DNA of 64,000 bases, taken from NCBI RefSeq assembly GCF_020141465.1, contig NZ_JAHSPD010000001.1:1718374-1782373 (forward strand), written 5' to 3'. The stretch comes from Roseovarius carneus (GTDB lineage Bacteria > Pseudomonadota > Alphaproteobacteria > Rhodobacterales > Rhodobacteraceae). The notes below the pieces were generated by a model that was not told the origin of the DNA, searched no databases, and was given only the letters and a program-made list of their open reading frames with translations. Both the position numbers and the translations under genes were made by a program. This document shows, piece after piece, positions 1 to 10,816 of the stretch. The first letter of the stretch is position 1. Each line of letters begins with the position of its first letter.

Positions 1-1
1 C

Positions 2-1212
<1,211 letters not shown>

Positions 1213-1310
1213 GGGCGGTTGTGTAGCGCGGGCGCGGGCGCTGGGCCAGCCCCATTGCGGGGGGAAATGGGGGGCGCTAATCTATCCGCGCAATGAGGGG
1301 TGAGGATGCG

Positions 1311-1682
1311 ATGAGCCCGGCGGGCTATGCGGAGATGGCAGGCGGCTTGCGCGATGCGATGCGCGCAAAGCTCGGGGTGCGGGCCAAGTCTTTGCGCGTG
1401 GCCCTGCGGCGTGCGGGCCGCACAGTGCCTGCGCCCGCGCGCGCGGCGGGGCAGAGGATCGTGCAGGCCGAAGGCATGGTCGGGCATCCGAAGCTCAGGC
1501 GGCTGGTGGATGGGGATGCCTTGCGGGCGGATGCGGCAGCGATGCGGGCCGCACTTGGGCAGATTGACCCCAAGGACCGGCGGCGCGGCGCGATTTTGGG
1601 CATGGCCGGGGGGCTGGTGTTCAACCTTCTGCTGGCCTTGGCCGGTTTGGTCGTGTTCCTGATCTGGCGCGGGTATCTCTAG
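1311..1682 (+). CDS. Small hypothetical protein with C-terminal membrane anchor
   Basis: Not recognised. Basic, Ala/Arg-rich protein of about 123 aa ending in a hydrophobic segment (GGLVFNLLLALAGLVVFLIW) that looks like a single membrane anchor, so most of the chain should face the cytosol. I chose ATG 1311 because a GAGGGGTGAGG stretch lies just upstream; an in-frame ATG at 1293 would add six residues but has no good ribosome-binding site. It stands alone between the divergent esterase and the convergent glyA. The coding call rests on an uninterrupted high-GC frame, the ribosome-binding site and the plausible anchor. Confidence 0.6.
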   Translation: MSPAGYAEMAGGLRDAMRAKLGVRAKSLRVALRRAGRTVPAPARAAGQRIVQAEGMVGHPKLRRLVDGDALRADAAAMRAALGQIDPKDRRRGAILGMAGGLVFNLLLALAGLVVFLIWRGYL

Positions 1683-1690
1683 CCGCCAAA

Positions 1691-1729
1691 CGGCGCCCCG
1701 TTAGGAGCGCCGCCTGTAAGATCTTACAG
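1691..1729. terminator. Two adjacent hairpins between convergent genes
   Basis: CGGCGCCCC at 1691-1699 pairs with GGAGCGCCG at 1704-1712 (one mismatch, four-base loop). It is followed at once by the perfect 16-base palindrome CTGTAAGATCTTACAG at 1714-1729. They sit between the stop of the small membrane protein gene and the stop of glyA, so they probably end transcription from both sides. There is no long T-run. Confidence 0.5.
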
Positions 1730-1735
1730 CTTAAA

Positions 1736-3040
1736 TCAGAGGTTTGGATAGAGCGGGAAGCGCGCGCACATCTCGGCGACTTCGCCGCGCACTTTGGCCT
1801 CAACGGCCTCGTTGCCGTCCGCGCCATTGGCGGCCAGACCGTCAACAACTTCCACGATCCATTTGCCAATCTGCTCGAACTCTGCCGCGCCGAAGCCGCG
1901 TGTTGTCCCGGCGGGTGTGCCAAGACGCAGGCCGCTGGTCACGGTGGGCTTTTCGGGATCAAACGGCACGCCGTTTTTGTTGCAGGTGATATGCGCGCGG
2001 CCAAGGGCGGCATCGGCGATGTTGCCGGTCACCTTCTTGGGGCGCAGGTCTACGAGCATCACATGCGTGTCGGTGCCGCCAGTCACGATGTCCAGACCGC
2101 CCGCAATCAGCGTATCGGCCAGAACAACGGCGTTTGAGCGCACGTTCTTCATGTAAGTCTTGAACTCAGGGCGGAGCGCCTCGCCAAACGCCACTGCCTT
2201 GCCTGCGATGACATGCATCAGGGGACCACCTTGGATGCCGGGGAAGATGGCCGAGTTGAATTTCTTCGACAGCGCCTCGTCATCGGTGAGGATCATGCCA
2301 CCGCGGGGGCCGCGCAGGGTTTTGTGCGTAGTTGTGGTGGCCGCGTGGGCGTGGGGGAAGGGCGAGGGATATTCGCCCGCCGCAATAAGCCCTGCGAAAT
2401 GCGCCACATCGGCCAGAACCCATGCGCCGACCTTGTCTGCAATCTCGCGGATGCGGGCGAAATCAAGCTGGCGCGGGATGGCCGAGCCACCTGCGATGAT
2501 CATCTGGGGCTTATGCTCAAGCGCCAGAGCCTCCATCTGATCGTAGTCCACGTCCAGCGTGTCGCGCTTCACGCCGTATTGCACCGCGTTGAACCATTTG
2601 CCGGACTGGTTGGGGGCCGCACCGTGGGTGAGGTGGCCGCCTGCATCAAGGCTCATGCCGAGGATGGTGTCGCCGGGCTTCAGCAGCGCGAGGAAAACGG
2701 CCTGGTTCGCTTGGCTGCCCGAGTTGGGCTGCACATTGGCGAAACCACAGCTGAAAAGTTCCTTCGCGCGCTCAATTGCCAGCGTCTCGGCCACGTCCAC
2801 ATACTGGCACCCGCCATAGTAGCGGCGTCCGGGGTATCCTTCGGCGTATTTGTTGGTCATGACGGAGCCTTGGGCCTCCATCACGGCGGCCGAGACGATG
2901 TTTTCAGACGCGATCAACTCAATCTCGTCGCGCTGGCGGCCCAGCTCGGAGGTGATCGAGGCGAAAATCTCAGGGTCGCGCGTTGCCAGCGATTCGGTGA
3001 AAAAATCTGTATCGGGCTTCAGAGTGTTCTGCTTGTTCAT
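1736..3040 (-). CDS. glyA: Serine hydroxymethyltransferase
   Basis: PLP enzyme that interconverts serine and glycine with transfer of a one-carbon unit to tetrahydrofolate; cytosolic, a main source of methylene-THF, metabolically linked to folA nearby. The protein is 434 aa, the usual length. Visible landmarks are [11 protein letters not shown] near residue 40, [11 protein letters not shown] near 68, [10 protein letters not shown] near 210 and the PLP-binding lysine in [14 protein letters not shown] near residue 240. The open frame extends far upstream, but the true start is ATG 3040, preceded by a GGAG ribosome-binding site nine bases away. It is transcribed divergently from nadK across a 174-base region with two dyads. 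Confidence 0.97.
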   Translation of the reverse strand: MNKQNTLKPDTDFFTESLATRDPEIFASITSELGRQRDEIELIASENIVSAAVMEAQGSVMTNKYAEGYPGRRYYGGCQYVDVAETLAIERAKELFSCGFANVQPNSGSQANQAVFLALLKPGDTILGMSLDAGGHLTHGAAPNQSGKWFNAVQYGVKRDTLDVDYDQMEALALEHKPQMIIAGGSAIPRQLDFARIREIADKVGAWVLADVAHFAGLIAAGEYPSPFPHAHAATTTTHKTLRGPRGGMILTDDEALSKKFNSAIFPGIQGGPLMHVIAGKAVAFGEALRPEFKTYMKNVRSNAVVLADTLIAGGLDIVTGGTDTHVMLVDLRPKKVTGNIADAALGRAHITCNKNGVPFDPEKPTVTSGLRLGTPAGTTRGFGAAEFEQIGKWIVEVVDGLAANGADGNEAVEAKVRGEVAEMCARFPLYPNL

Positions 3041-3214
3041 GAGGATCATCTCCATGTTGGCGGTAACAGTTGCGAATTTCCTATCGGAAACATTATCGAA
3101 ATGGAACCCAGTAAATCGACAATTCCATGCCTGTATGCGGCGACACTGGTACATAGCGCGAAACTGTGTTTCGATCAGCGTGAAATTGCTTGAATCCAAG
3201 ACAGGCGGCACGGC
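3041..3214. promoter_or_regulatory. Divergent glyA/nadK promoter region with two dyads
   Basis: This 174-base region separates divergently transcribed glyA and nadK. It holds a perfect inverted repeat CGAAAC-TGT-GTTTCG at 3159-3173 and a second dyad TTTCC-GATA-GGAAA (minus-strand reading, within 3073-3090). On the glyA strand a GATAAT element lies downstream of TTGTCG, which could be a -10/-35 pair with a long spacer of about 19. The region is AT-richer than its flanks. The regulator is unknown; I see no riboswitch fold that I can support. Confidence 0.45.
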
Positions 3215-3976
3215 ATGACACAAAAGATCGCCTTCGTGGCCAGCGATGCACCGACCGCGCAGATCGCACGGGCTGCCCTTGCCACGCGGTTTGGCGCGGT
3301 GCCAGAGGCGCAGGCAGATGTTGTCGTGGCCTTGGGCGGCGACGGATTTATGCTGCACACGTTGCATGCGACGCAAGACCTCGATGTGCCGGTCTACGGG
3401 ATGAACCGGGGCACGGTCGGGTTCTTGATGAATGAGTATAGCGAGAGTGACTTGCTGGAGCGGTTGGCGGCGGCGGAGGAAGAGGTGCTGAACCCTCTGG
3501 TGATGCGCGCGGAATGTGTGAATGGCGAAACGCACCGTGCGCTGGCGATCAACGAGGTGTCGCTGCTGCGGGCGGGGCCTCAGGCGGCGCAGCTCAAGAT
3601 CAGTGTCGACGGCCATTTGCGGCTTGAGGAGTTGGTCTGCGATGGCGCGCTTCTGGCCACACCTGCGGGCTCCACCGCATATAACTATAGCGCGCATGGG
3701 CCGATCCTGCCGATTGGTTCGGACGTTCTGGCGCTGACGGCGGTGGCGGCATTTCGGCCCCGGCGCTGGCGCGGGGCCTTGTTGCCAAAATCGGCGACGG
3801 TGCGGTTCGACACGGTTGATCCGGGTAAACGGCCAGTCAATGCGGTGGCCGACAGTCTCTGGGTTGAGAATGTGCTCTGGGTTGAGGTCGCATCGGAGCC
3901 CAGCATCGCGCACCGCATTCTCTTCGATCCCGGCCATGGGCTGGAAGAGCGGCTGTTGCGCGAGCAGTTCGTCTAA
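3215..3976 (+). CDS. nadK: NAD kinase
   Basis: Phosphorylates NAD to NADP in the cytosol using ATP or polyphosphate. The GGDG nucleotide-binding motif is at residues 41-44, the NE motif follows in LAINEVSLL, and the conserved [20 protein letters not shown] region follows around residues 148-167. Length of 253 aa fits the short alphaproteobacterial form. It is divergent from glyA and is followed after about 100 bases by the CsbD-like gene. No unusual residues were seen in the motifs. Confidence 0.94.
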   Translation: MTQKIAFVASDAPTAQIARAALATRFGAVPEAQADVVVALGGDGFMLHTLHATQDLDVPVYGMNRGTVGFLMNEYSESDLLERLAAAEEEVLNPLVMRAECVNGETHRALAINEVSLLRAGPQAAQLKISVDGHLRLEELVCDGALLATPAGSTAYNYSAHGPILPIGSDVLALTAVAAFRPRRWRGALLPKSATVRFDTVDPGKRPVNAVADSLWVENVLWVEVASEPSIAHRILFDPGHGLEERLLREQFV

Positions 3977-4073
3977 CGAGGGCTTGGGGCGGAACCACCC
4001 CGCGCTTGGTGCGTTGAGTTGCCAGAGGGGCCCGCTAGGCCCGCAACCAAACGCAACCGATAGGAGGCCCGAT

Positions 4074-4271
4074 ATGAACTGGGACCGCATTCAAGGGAAC
4101 TGGACACAATTCAAAGGCAAGGTGCGCGAGCATTTTGGCGAGTTGACCTATGACGATCTGGCGGAGGCTGAGGGCAACCGTGAGCAGCTTATCGGCAAGG
4201 TGCAGGAACGCTATGGCATCGCCAAGCAAGAGGCCGAGGCGAAGGTCGACGAACTGGCCGCACAGCTTTGA
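4074..4271 (+). CDS. CsbD-family small protein
   Basis: A 65-residue acidic helical protein of the CsbD family. In other bacteria such genes are often induced by general stress; the biochemical function is unknown. The family signature is clear: [17 protein letters not shown] at the start, then [16 protein letters not shown] and [18 protein letters not shown] 4074 follows a strong TAGGAGG ribosome-binding site. Its own leader and the strong downstream hairpin suggest a monocistronic transcript. Confidence 0.88.
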   Translation: MNWDRIQGNWTQFKGKVREHFGELTYDDLAEAEGNREQLIGKVQERYGIAKQEAEAKVDELAAQL

Positions 4272-4280
4272 ATAGCGCGA

Positions 4281-4311
4281 AAAGCGGCCCCTGATTTCCG
4301 GGGGCCGCTTT
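4281..4311. terminator. Bidirectional rho-independent terminator
   Basis: AAAGCGGCCCC at 4281-4291 pairs perfectly with GGGGCCGCTTT at 4301-4311, followed by TTTCTATTTT. The A-run on the left makes it work for the opposite strand as well. It lies between the convergent csbD-like gene and prpE. Confidence 0.85.
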
Positions 4312-4313
4312 TT

Positions 4314-6203
4314 CTATTTTGCGTAACCGATGGCTTGCAATGCGCTGCGGATTTCGTCCAGGATCGCTGGGTCATCAATCGTCGCGGGCATTTTGAACGC
4401 CTCGCTATCGGCGATCTTCACCATCGTCGCGCGCAGGATTTTGCCTGAGCGTGTCTTGGGCAAACGGTCTACCACCAATGCGAGTTTGAAGGCGGCTACG
4501 GGGCCGATCTTCTCGCGGACAAGCGTCACGCATTCCTTGGTGATGTCATCATGCGCGCGCTCTACGCCCTTGCTCAGGCACACAAACCCAACCGGCATCT
4601 GGCCCTTGAGTTGATCGGTCACGCCGATCACGGCGCATTCCGCCACATCCGGGTGGGCCGCAAGGACCTCCTCCATCGCGCCGGTGCTGAGGCGGTGACC
4701 TGCCACGTTGATCACATCATCCGTGCGCGCCATGATGTAGAGATACCCATCCTCGTCGATCATGCCCGCATCGCCCGTCTCGTAATATCCCGGAAAGGTG
4801 GTCAGATAGGATTTGAGATAGCGCGCCTCAGCGTTCCACAGGGTTGGTAATGTGCCGGGGGGCAGGGGAAGCTTGATCGCAATCGCGCCAAGCGTGCCCG
4901 GCGCTACCTGGAACCCTGCCTCATCGAGGATTTGAACGTCATAGCCGGGCATCGGCATGGCGGGGGAGCCTACCTTCACGGGCAGCGTCTCAATCCCCGT
5001 GGGGTATCCTGCGATGGTGAAGCCTGTCTCGGTCTGCCACCAATGGTCGTAGACGGGGACTTTCATCACGTCCTGTGCCCAGACAATCGTATCGGGGTCC
5101 GCCCGTTCGCCCGCGAGATAGAGCGCACGCAGGCAGGAAATGTCGTAATCCTTGATCGCCTCGCCCTTGGGGTCTTCGCGCTTGATCGCGCGCAAGGCGG
5201 TGGGGGCGGTGAAAAAGCTGCGCACATTATGCTCGGATATGACGCGCCAGAATGTGCCTGCATCGGGCGTGCCGATGGGCTTGCCCTCGAACACCACAGT
5301 GGTGTTGCCGTGGATCAGAGGGCCGTAGCAGATATAGCTGTGCCCCACGACCCAGCCCACGTCTGAGGCGGCCCAGAACACATCGCCGGGATCAACATTA
5401 TAGACGTTTTTCATGGTCCAGTTGAGCGCGACCATGTGCCCGCCCGTATGCCGGATCACACCCTTGGGCGCGCCCGTGGTGCCAGAGGTGTAGAGGATAT
5501 AGGCAGGATGATTGCCCTCGACGGGCACGCAGTCTGCTGGTGTTGCACCGGCCTGAAACCCGTGCCAATCGACATCGCGGCCCGGCTCAAGATGGGCAAC
5601 CTCCTGCTCGCGCTGGAAGATCACGCAGAACTCGGGTTTGTGGGCGGCCTCATCAATCGCGCCGTCAACGAGGGGTTTGTAATGGACCACGCGGCCCGGC
5701 TCCAACCCGCAGGAGGCGGCGATGATGGCTTTGGGGGTGCAATCGTTGATACGCACGGCAAGCTCGGAGGCCGCAAACCCGCCGAAGACCACGGAATGGA
5801 CCGCGCCGAGCCGCGCACAGGCCAGCATCGCCTCAAGCGCTTCGGGCACCATTGGCATGTAGATGATAACGCGGTCGCCTTTCTCAATGCCCTTGGCGCG
5901 CAAAGCCCCGGCGAGCGAGGCCACGCGGGTCTGAAGCTCGGCGTAGGTGATCTCGTGTTTGGTTTTCGTGATCGGGCTGTCATGGATGATTGCGATCTGG
6001 TCGCCGCGCCCGGCCTCAACATGGCGGTCCACAGCGTTGAAGCATGTGTTGGTCATACCATCGCTGAACCACTCGTAAATCGGCGAACCCTCGTCAAAGA
6101 GCGCCTTGGAAGGTTTGCGGGTCCAGTCGATCGCCTCTGCGGCCTGCATCCAGAAGCCTTCGGGGTCGGCCTTCCAGCCGTCATAGATGTCTTTGTAACC
6201 CAT
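4314..6203 (-). CDS. prpE: Propionyl-CoA synthetase
   Basis: AMP-forming ligase that activates propionate to propionyl-CoA. The 629-aa protein has the ACAS N-terminal region (YKDIYDGWKADPEGFW), the phosphate loop YTSGTTGAPKGVIR near the middle, the YDHWWQTETG motif, the TGDAG hinge region and the C-terminal lysine in [14 protein letters not shown] that is the usual acetylation target. It differs from the acetyl-CoA synthetase at 60.9 kb and matches the PrpE branch in layout. ATG 6203 is chosen because GGAGGA lies seven bases upstream; ATG 6218 would sit on the ribosome-binding site itself. It follows maeB by 86 bases and may share its transcript. Confidence 0.9.
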   Translation of the reverse strand: MGYKDIYDGWKADPEGFWMQAAEAIDWTRKPSKALFDEGSPIYEWFSDGMTNTCFNAVDRHVEAGRGDQIAIIHDSPITKTKHEITYAELQTRVASLAGALRAKGIEKGDRVIIYMPMVPEALEAMLACARLGAVHSVVFGGFAASELAVRINDCTPKAIIAASCGLEPGRVVHYKPLVDGAIDEAAHKPEFCVIFQREQEVAHLEPGRDVDWHGFQAGATPADCVPVEGNHPAYILYTSGTTGAPKGVIRHTGGHMVALNWTMKNVYNVDPGDVFWAASDVGWVVGHSYICYGPLIHGNTTVVFEGKPIGTPDAGTFWRVISEHNVRSFFTAPTALRAIKREDPKGEAIKDYDISCLRALYLAGERADPDTIVWAQDVMKVPVYDHWWQTETGFTIAGYPTGIETLPVKVGSPAMPMPGYDVQILDEAGFQVAPGTLGAIAIKLPLPPGTLPTLWNAEARYLKSYLTTFPGYYETGDAGMIDEDGYLYIMARTDDVINVAGHRLSTGAMEEVLAAHPDVAECAVIGVTDQLKGQMPVGFVCLSKGVERAHDDITKECVTLVREKIGPVAAFKLALVVDRLPKTRSGKILRATMVKIADSEAFKMPATIDDPAILDEIRSALQAIGYAK

Positions 6204-6289
6204 GCTCTTATCCTCCATTCGCTGGCCTTGTGTGTTAAGCGGCAGCGGTCTTTGCGTCCAGTGTCCCGCGCAGAATTGCGCGGCTTTGT

Positions 6290-8569
6290 TCAGCCGTAAT
6301 TGGCCACCGGGGTGCCTGCGATTGCGGCCATGTTCAACAGCCCCCGTGCGGTGACGCCCGGTGTCACGATATGCGCGCGGTTGCCCATGCCCATCAGGAT
6401 AGGACCCACTTCAAGCCCGCCACCCTTCATTTTCAGGATGTTGCGCACGCCCGAGGCCGCATCGGCGTTGGAGAAGATCAGCACATTTGCTGCGCCTTCC
6501 ATCCGGTTGTCGGGCAAGAGCCGCGCGCGCAACTCCGCGTCGAGGGCTGCGTCCACGTTCATCTCGCCCTCATAGGAAAAATCGCGCGGGGCCGCGTCCA
6601 GTATGTCGAGTGCGGCGCGCAGACGCTTGCCGGAATCGCTGCCTTGATTGCCAAATTGCGATTGCGAGCAGAGCGAGATCTTGGGCTCGATCCCGAAACG
6701 GCGGACATGGCGCGCGGCACCGATGGCGCTCTGGGCCAGCTCTTCGGGGGTGGGATAGACGCGCACATGCGTGTCGGCGATGAAGAGCGGACCATCCTCT
6801 AGGATCATCATCGACAGTGCACCATGCGGCGTATATCCCGGCCCACCAAGCACCTGCGTGACATAGTTGAGGTGCCAGCGATATTCGCCAAACGCACCGC
6901 AGATCAGGCTATCGGCCTCGCCGCGATGCACCATGACCGCGCCGATGGCGGTGGTGTTGGTGCGCATCACGGCCTTGGCTAGGTCCGGGGTGACCCCGCG
7001 CCGTTTCATGATCTCGTGGTAGCTGCCCCAGTAATCGCGGTAGCGCGGGTCATCCTCGGGGTTGACGATGTGCACGTCGCGTCCGGGGCGGATATCGAGG
7101 CCCAGCCGCTCGCAGCGTGCCTCGATGACCTGTGGGCGGCCAATGAGGATGGGCTGCTCTGATGTTTCCTCCAACACGGCCTGTGCGGCGCGCAACACGC
7201 GCTCATCCTCGCCCTCGGCAAAGACGATGCGGCGTGCGTCTTTGCGGGCCGCATCGAAGACCGGGCGCATCAACAGCGAGGATTTGAACACCGATGCGTC
7301 CAGATCAGCCTTGTATGCTTCAAGATCCGCGAGGGGTCGCGTCGCCACACCGGATTCCATCGCGGCACGCGCCACGGCGGTGCTGACGATGCCCGACAGG
7401 CGCGGATCAAAAGGCTTGGGGATCAGGTAGTCCGGCCCAAATGTCATCTCCTCGCCCTGATAGGCCGCCGCGGCCTCGGCCGAGGTGGAGGCGCGGGCAA
7501 GCTCCGCGATCCCGTCCACGCAAGCGACCTGCATGGCGTCGTTGATCTCCGTGGCACCCACATCGAGCGCGCCGCGAAAGATAAACGGGAAACAGAGCAC
7601 ATTATTGACCTGATTGGGAAAATCCGAGCGTCCCGTGGCGATAATGGCATCGGGCGCCACGGCCCGTGCGGCGTCTGGCATGATCTCGGGGTTGGGATTG
7701 GCCAGTGCGAAGACAATGGGCTTGCGCGTCATCTTTGCGACCATCTCAGCCGTCAGGACATTGGGGCCGGAGAGGCCAAGGAACATATCCGCGCCGCTGA
7801 TGACATCGTCGAGGGTCCGCAGATCCGTAGCCTGCGCGAAGGCGGATTTTTGCGGGTTCATATCCTCAACGCGCCCCTCATAGACCAGACCGTGAATGTC
7901 GCAGAGCCAGATATTCTCGCGCTTCACCCCCAGCTTCAGCAGCATGTTGAGGCAAGCAATCCCCGCCGCACCGCCGCCGGTGGAGACGATCTTGATATCG
8001 GCAAACCGCTTTCCCGCGACGTGCAGCGCGTTTGTGGCCGCGGCCCCCACAACAATGGCCGTGCCGTGCTGATCATCATGGAAAACGGGGATATTCATCC
8101 GCTCGCGGCAGATCTGCTCCACGATGAAGCAGTCGGGGGCCTTGATATCTTCGAGGTTGATCGCGCCGAATGTGGGCTCCAGCGCGCAGACGATATCGGC
8201 GAGGCGCTCAGGGTCTGCCTCGTTCAGCTCAATATCAAAACAATCAATATTGGCGAATTTCTTGAAGAGAACCGCCTTGCCCTCCATCACCGGCTTCGAT
8301 GCCAGCGCCCCGATATTGCCCAGCCCCAGCACCGCCGTGCCGTTGGTCACCACAGCGACCAGATTACCGCGCGCAGTATAGCGGCTTGCCGTGGTGGGGT
8401 CGGCCTTGATCTCCAGACAGGCCTCGGCCACGCCGGGCGAATAGGCGCGGGCCAGATCGCGGCCATTGGCGAGGGGTTTGGTCGCGCGAACCTCAAGCTT
8501 TCCGGGTTTTGGAAATTCGTGATAGGCCAAAGCGGCCTGTCGCAGGTTCTCTTTTTGCGTATCGCTCAT
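6290..8569 (-). CDS. maeB: NADP-dependent malic enzyme with phosphotransacetylase-like domain
   Basis: Oxidatively decarboxylates malate to pyruvate with NADP. The protein is 759 aa. Residues about 15-160 form the malic N domain ([31 protein letters not shown]), about 165-400 the NAD(P)-binding domain ([28 protein letters not shown]), and about 430-755 a phosphate acetyltransferase-like domain ([17 protein letters not shown]) that in this family is regulatory rather than catalytic. The frame stays open far upstream, but ATG 8569 gives the normal N-terminus. It is divergent from upp; prpE lies downstream on the same strand. Confidence 0.93.
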   Translation of the reverse strand: MSDTQKENLRQAALAYHEFPKPGKLEVRATKPLANGRDLARAYSPGVAEACLEIKADPTTASRYTARGNLVAVVTNGTAVLGLGNIGALASKPVMEGKAVLFKKFANIDCFDIELNEADPERLADIVCALEPTFGAINLEDIKAPDCFIVEQICRERMNIPVFHDDQHGTAIVVGAAATNALHVAGKRFADIKIVSTGGGAAGIACLNMLLKLGVKRENIWLCDIHGLVYEGRVEDMNPQKSAFAQATDLRTLDDVISGADMFLGLSGPNVLTAEMVAKMTRKPIVFALANPNPEIMPDAARAVAPDAIIATGRSDFPNQVNNVLCFPFIFRGALDVGATEINDAMQVACVDGIAELARASTSAEAAAAYQGEEMTFGPDYLIPKPFDPRLSGIVSTAVARAAMESGVATRPLADLEAYKADLDASVFKSSLLMRPVFDAARKDARRIVFAEGEDERVLRAAQAVLEETSEQPILIGRPQVIEARCERLGLDIRPGRDVHIVNPEDDPRYRDYWGSYHEIMKRRGVTPDLAKAVMRTNTTAIGAVMVHRGEADSLICGAFGEYRWHLNYVTQVLGGPGYTPHGALSMMILEDGPLFIADTHVRVYPTPEELAQSAIGAARHVRRFGIEPKISLCSQSQFGNQGSDSGKRLRAALDILDAAPRDFSYEGEMNVDAALDAELRARLLPDNRMEGAANVLIFSNADAASGVRNILKMKGGGLEVGPILMGMGNRAHIVTPGVTARGLLNMAAIAGTPVANYG

Positions 8570-8617
8570 TGGGGCTGCGCGTCCTTTTGATGGGGTCCCT
8601 GTGGGGTCCGGGGCTGG

Positions 8618-8632
8618 GGTGCAAACTGCACC
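8618..8632. promoter_or_regulatory. Dyad in the maeB/upp divergent region
   Basis: GGTGCA-AAC-TGCACC is a perfect 15-base inverted repeat in the 168 bases between the divergent maeB and upp starts. It could be an operator or a short hairpin in the leader of either gene. No regulator gene is adjacent. Confidence 0.35.
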
Positions 8633-8737
8633 TTTGAGGCGCGGGGCGCAATATGGACGTTGCGCGGTCGGGACCCGGGCCATTGCCCTTGGCCGCGCCA
8701 TCTGGAATGAAGGGGCGCGCAAATCAGGAGAGCCGCC

Positions 8738-9370
8738 ATGCAAGAGCATCTGACCGTCGTCAAACACCCGCTGGTTCAGCACAAGCTGACCCTTATGCGC
8801 GAAAAGGGCACGCCCACGGCGGTCTTCCGGCAACTTCTGCGCGAGATCAGCCAGCTTTTGGCCTATGAAGTCACACGCAGCCTGCCGATGACCATGCGCA
8901 CCATCGACACGCCGATGCAGGAGATGGAAGCGCCCGTTCTGGCAGGGCGCAAGCTTGCGCTGATCTCGATCCTGCGGGCTGGCAATGGGTTGCTGGACGG
9001 GATGCTGGAGCTGATTCCGTCGGCGCGGGTCGGGTTTGTCGGGCTCTACCGTGATGAAGAAACGCTGAAACCTGTGCAGTATTATTTCAAAGTGCCTGAC
9101 CAATTGGGCAAGCGGATGGTGATCGTGGTCGATCCGATGCTGGCCACCGGCAACAGCTCTGCCGCCGCGGTGGACCTTTTGAAGGGCGCAGGCGCCAAGG
9201 ATATCCGGTTTTTGTGCCTTTTGGCGGCGCCCGAAGGGGTCGCGCGGATGAAAGAGGCGCATCCCGATGTGCCCATTGTCACCGCATCGCTGGACGAGCG
9301 CCTCAATGATATTGGCTATATACTGCCCGGTCTGGGCGATGCGGGTGACCGTATGTTCGGCACGAAATAA
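8738..9370 (+). CDS. upp: Uracil phosphoribosyltransferase
   Basis: Salvages uracil to UMP with PRPP in the cytosol. The 210-aa protein shows the family features [13 protein letters not shown], the PRPP loop [14 protein letters not shown] near residue 130 and the C-terminal uracil-binding [16 protein letters not shown]. An AGGAG ribosome-binding site precedes ATG 8738. It appears monocistronic: the next gene starts after 66 bases and encodes an unrelated exported protein. Confidence 0.96.
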   Translation: MQEHLTVVKHPLVQHKLTLMREKGTPTAVFRQLLREISQLLAYEVTRSLPMTMRTIDTPMQEMEAPVLAGRKLALISILRAGNGLLDGMLELIPSARVGFVGLYRDEETLKPVQYYFKVPDQLGKRMVIVVDPMLATGNSSAAAVDLLKGAGAKDIRFLCLLAAPEGVARMKEAHPDVPIVTASLDERLNDIGYILPGLGDAGDRMFGTK

Positions 9371-9436
9371 GGCGCAAGAGCGCTTTACTCGCCTAGTGAT
9401 TTGAGGCAAGATTCCCCTACATCTTGTGGGGGCAAT

Positions 9437-10747
9437 ATGAAGCTATTCAAAGCAATTGCGATTGTGGCTTGTGCTGCATCGCTTATCCCGGTCGATGCAG
9501 GGGCTCAGGCACTGCGCAACGCCGGAGAACCAGCAGAGTTTCCGCCATCATCCTTCACGGGTCGGCAATATGTCGACAGCAATGGCTGCGCGTTTATCCG
9601 CGCCGGGATCGACGGTAATGTGACTTGGGTGCCGCGCGTGACCCGCAGCCGCGAGCTGTCTTGTGGGTTCCAGCCAACCTTGGTGGCCCGTGCGCCTGTA
9701 TCAGAGCCTGTGCCAGAGCCCCGTGCGACAGTGGCCGCCGCTCCGCAAGCCGCGCAGCCCAGTGTGCGCGTGGTGCAGGCCCAACCCACACCCGAGACAG
9801 TGCGCGTCGTGCGCACACAGCCCTCAGCGCAAACCGCAGCGCAAACCGTGGTGCCTGTGCGCCGCGTAGCCACCCCAACCGTCACCGCGCCGCGCAGCAC
9901 GCCCGTACTGGCGGCACCCGTGCCGGTGCGGCCCACCGTTCAGACCACCACCCGCCGCGCGCCTTCCCAACTGGCCAGTGCCAATTGCGGTGCCAATGCG
10001 TTGTCGCGGCAATACCTGCACTCCTCGACACATAGTGTCCGTTGCGGGCCGCAGCGCGAGGATCACGTGACACGCGTGCCATATTCCGCCGCGCCCTCCT
10101 CTTATGTGCCGCGCACCGCACCTGCGCCGAATTACGCGCAGACGGCCCAAGTGGTGACGCCCGACACAAGGATCGCGCCGCGCCATGTGGTGCGTGACCA
10201 GCGGCTGAGCACCCAAGGGGTGAGCATCCCCGAAGGCTATAAACGTGTGTGGATGGATGGCCGTCTCAACCCGCAGCGCGCGCATCAGACCTTCGCCGGC
10301 AAGGCGCAGATGGATTTGATGTGGACCCGCACCACGCCGCGCCGCCTGATTGAGCGGCAAACAGGCCGCGAGGTGACGGCGCTGCATCCTGGTTTGAAAT
10401 ACCCTTATACCAGCTATGCGGCGCAGCCTGAGCATGTGACGAACAAACATCTGGCCTCCCAAGTGAACATGTCGAGCCGGACATTGCCTGTGGCGGTGGC
10501 GGAGCCTGCACGCGCGGCGAGCCACCGTTTCGTTCAGGCGGGCATCTACCGGACGCGCGCGCAGGCGCAGGTCGAGGCACGACGTGTCGCCAGCATGGGT
10601 CTGCCCACGCGGCTTGGCACAATACGGCGCAATGGCGAGGATCTGAGCATCGTTCTGGCCGGACCGTTCAACAGCCAGAGCGCGCTGACCTCCGCCATGA
10701 CCCGCGTGCGCGGGGCCGGATTTGGCAATGCGGTGCTGCGGAAGTAA
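9437..10747 (+). CDS. Secreted SPOR-domain protein
   Basis: Predicted exported peptidoglycan-binding protein of 436 aa. The N-terminus is a signal peptide (MKLFKAIAIVACAASLIPV) with a likely cut after DAGAQA. Residues about 95-190 are low-complexity, rich in Pro, Val, Thr, Ala and Arg, probably a flexible spacer. The last 75 residues (SHRFVQAGIYRTRAQAQVEA to the end) look like a SPOR domain, which binds denuded glycans at division sites. ATG 9437 follows GGGGG; a start at 9401 would put 12 residues before the signal peptide and is less likely. It ends just before a strong terminator. Confidence 0.8.
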   Translation: MKLFKAIAIVACAASLIPVDAGAQALRNAGEPAEFPPSSFTGRQYVDSNGCAFIRAGIDGNVTWVPRVTRSRELSCGFQPTLVARAPVSEPVPEPRATVAAAPQAAQPSVRVVQAQPTPETVRVVRTQPSAQTAAQTVVPVRRVATPTVTAPRSTPVLAAPVPVRPTVQTTTRRAPSQLASANCGANALSRQYLHSSTHSVRCGPQREDHVTRVPYSAAPSSYVPRTAPAPNYAQTAQVVTPDTRIAPRHVVRDQRLSTQGVSIPEGYKRVWMDGRLNPQRAHQTFAGKAQMDLMWTRTTPRRLIERQTGREVTALHPGLKYPYTSYAAQPEHVTNKHLASQVNMSSRTLPVAVAEPARAASHRFVQAGIYRTRAQAQVEARRVASMGLPTRLGTIRRNGEDLSIVLAGPFNSQSALTSAMTRVRGAGFGNAVLRK

Positions 10748-10773
10748 GCGGCCTCATAGCCCAGAAACGAGAG

Positions 10774-10803
10774 AGCCGGGTCCTGAGAGGGGCTCGGCTT
10801 TTT
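10774..10803 (+). terminator. Rho-independent terminator
   Basis: AGCCGGGTCC at 10774-10783 pairs over ten positions (with G-U pairs) with GGGCTCGGCT at 10790-10799 around a six-base loop, then a run of T. It ends the SPOR gene transcript. Confidence 0.8.
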
Positions 10804-10816
10804 GCATTTCTGGGGT

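Noticed and set aside
1736-4090. A 784-aa open frame covering glyA and the whole nadK gene
   Set aside because: Only the 434-residue glyA part has family similarity; the rest is antisense of nadK with no meaning.
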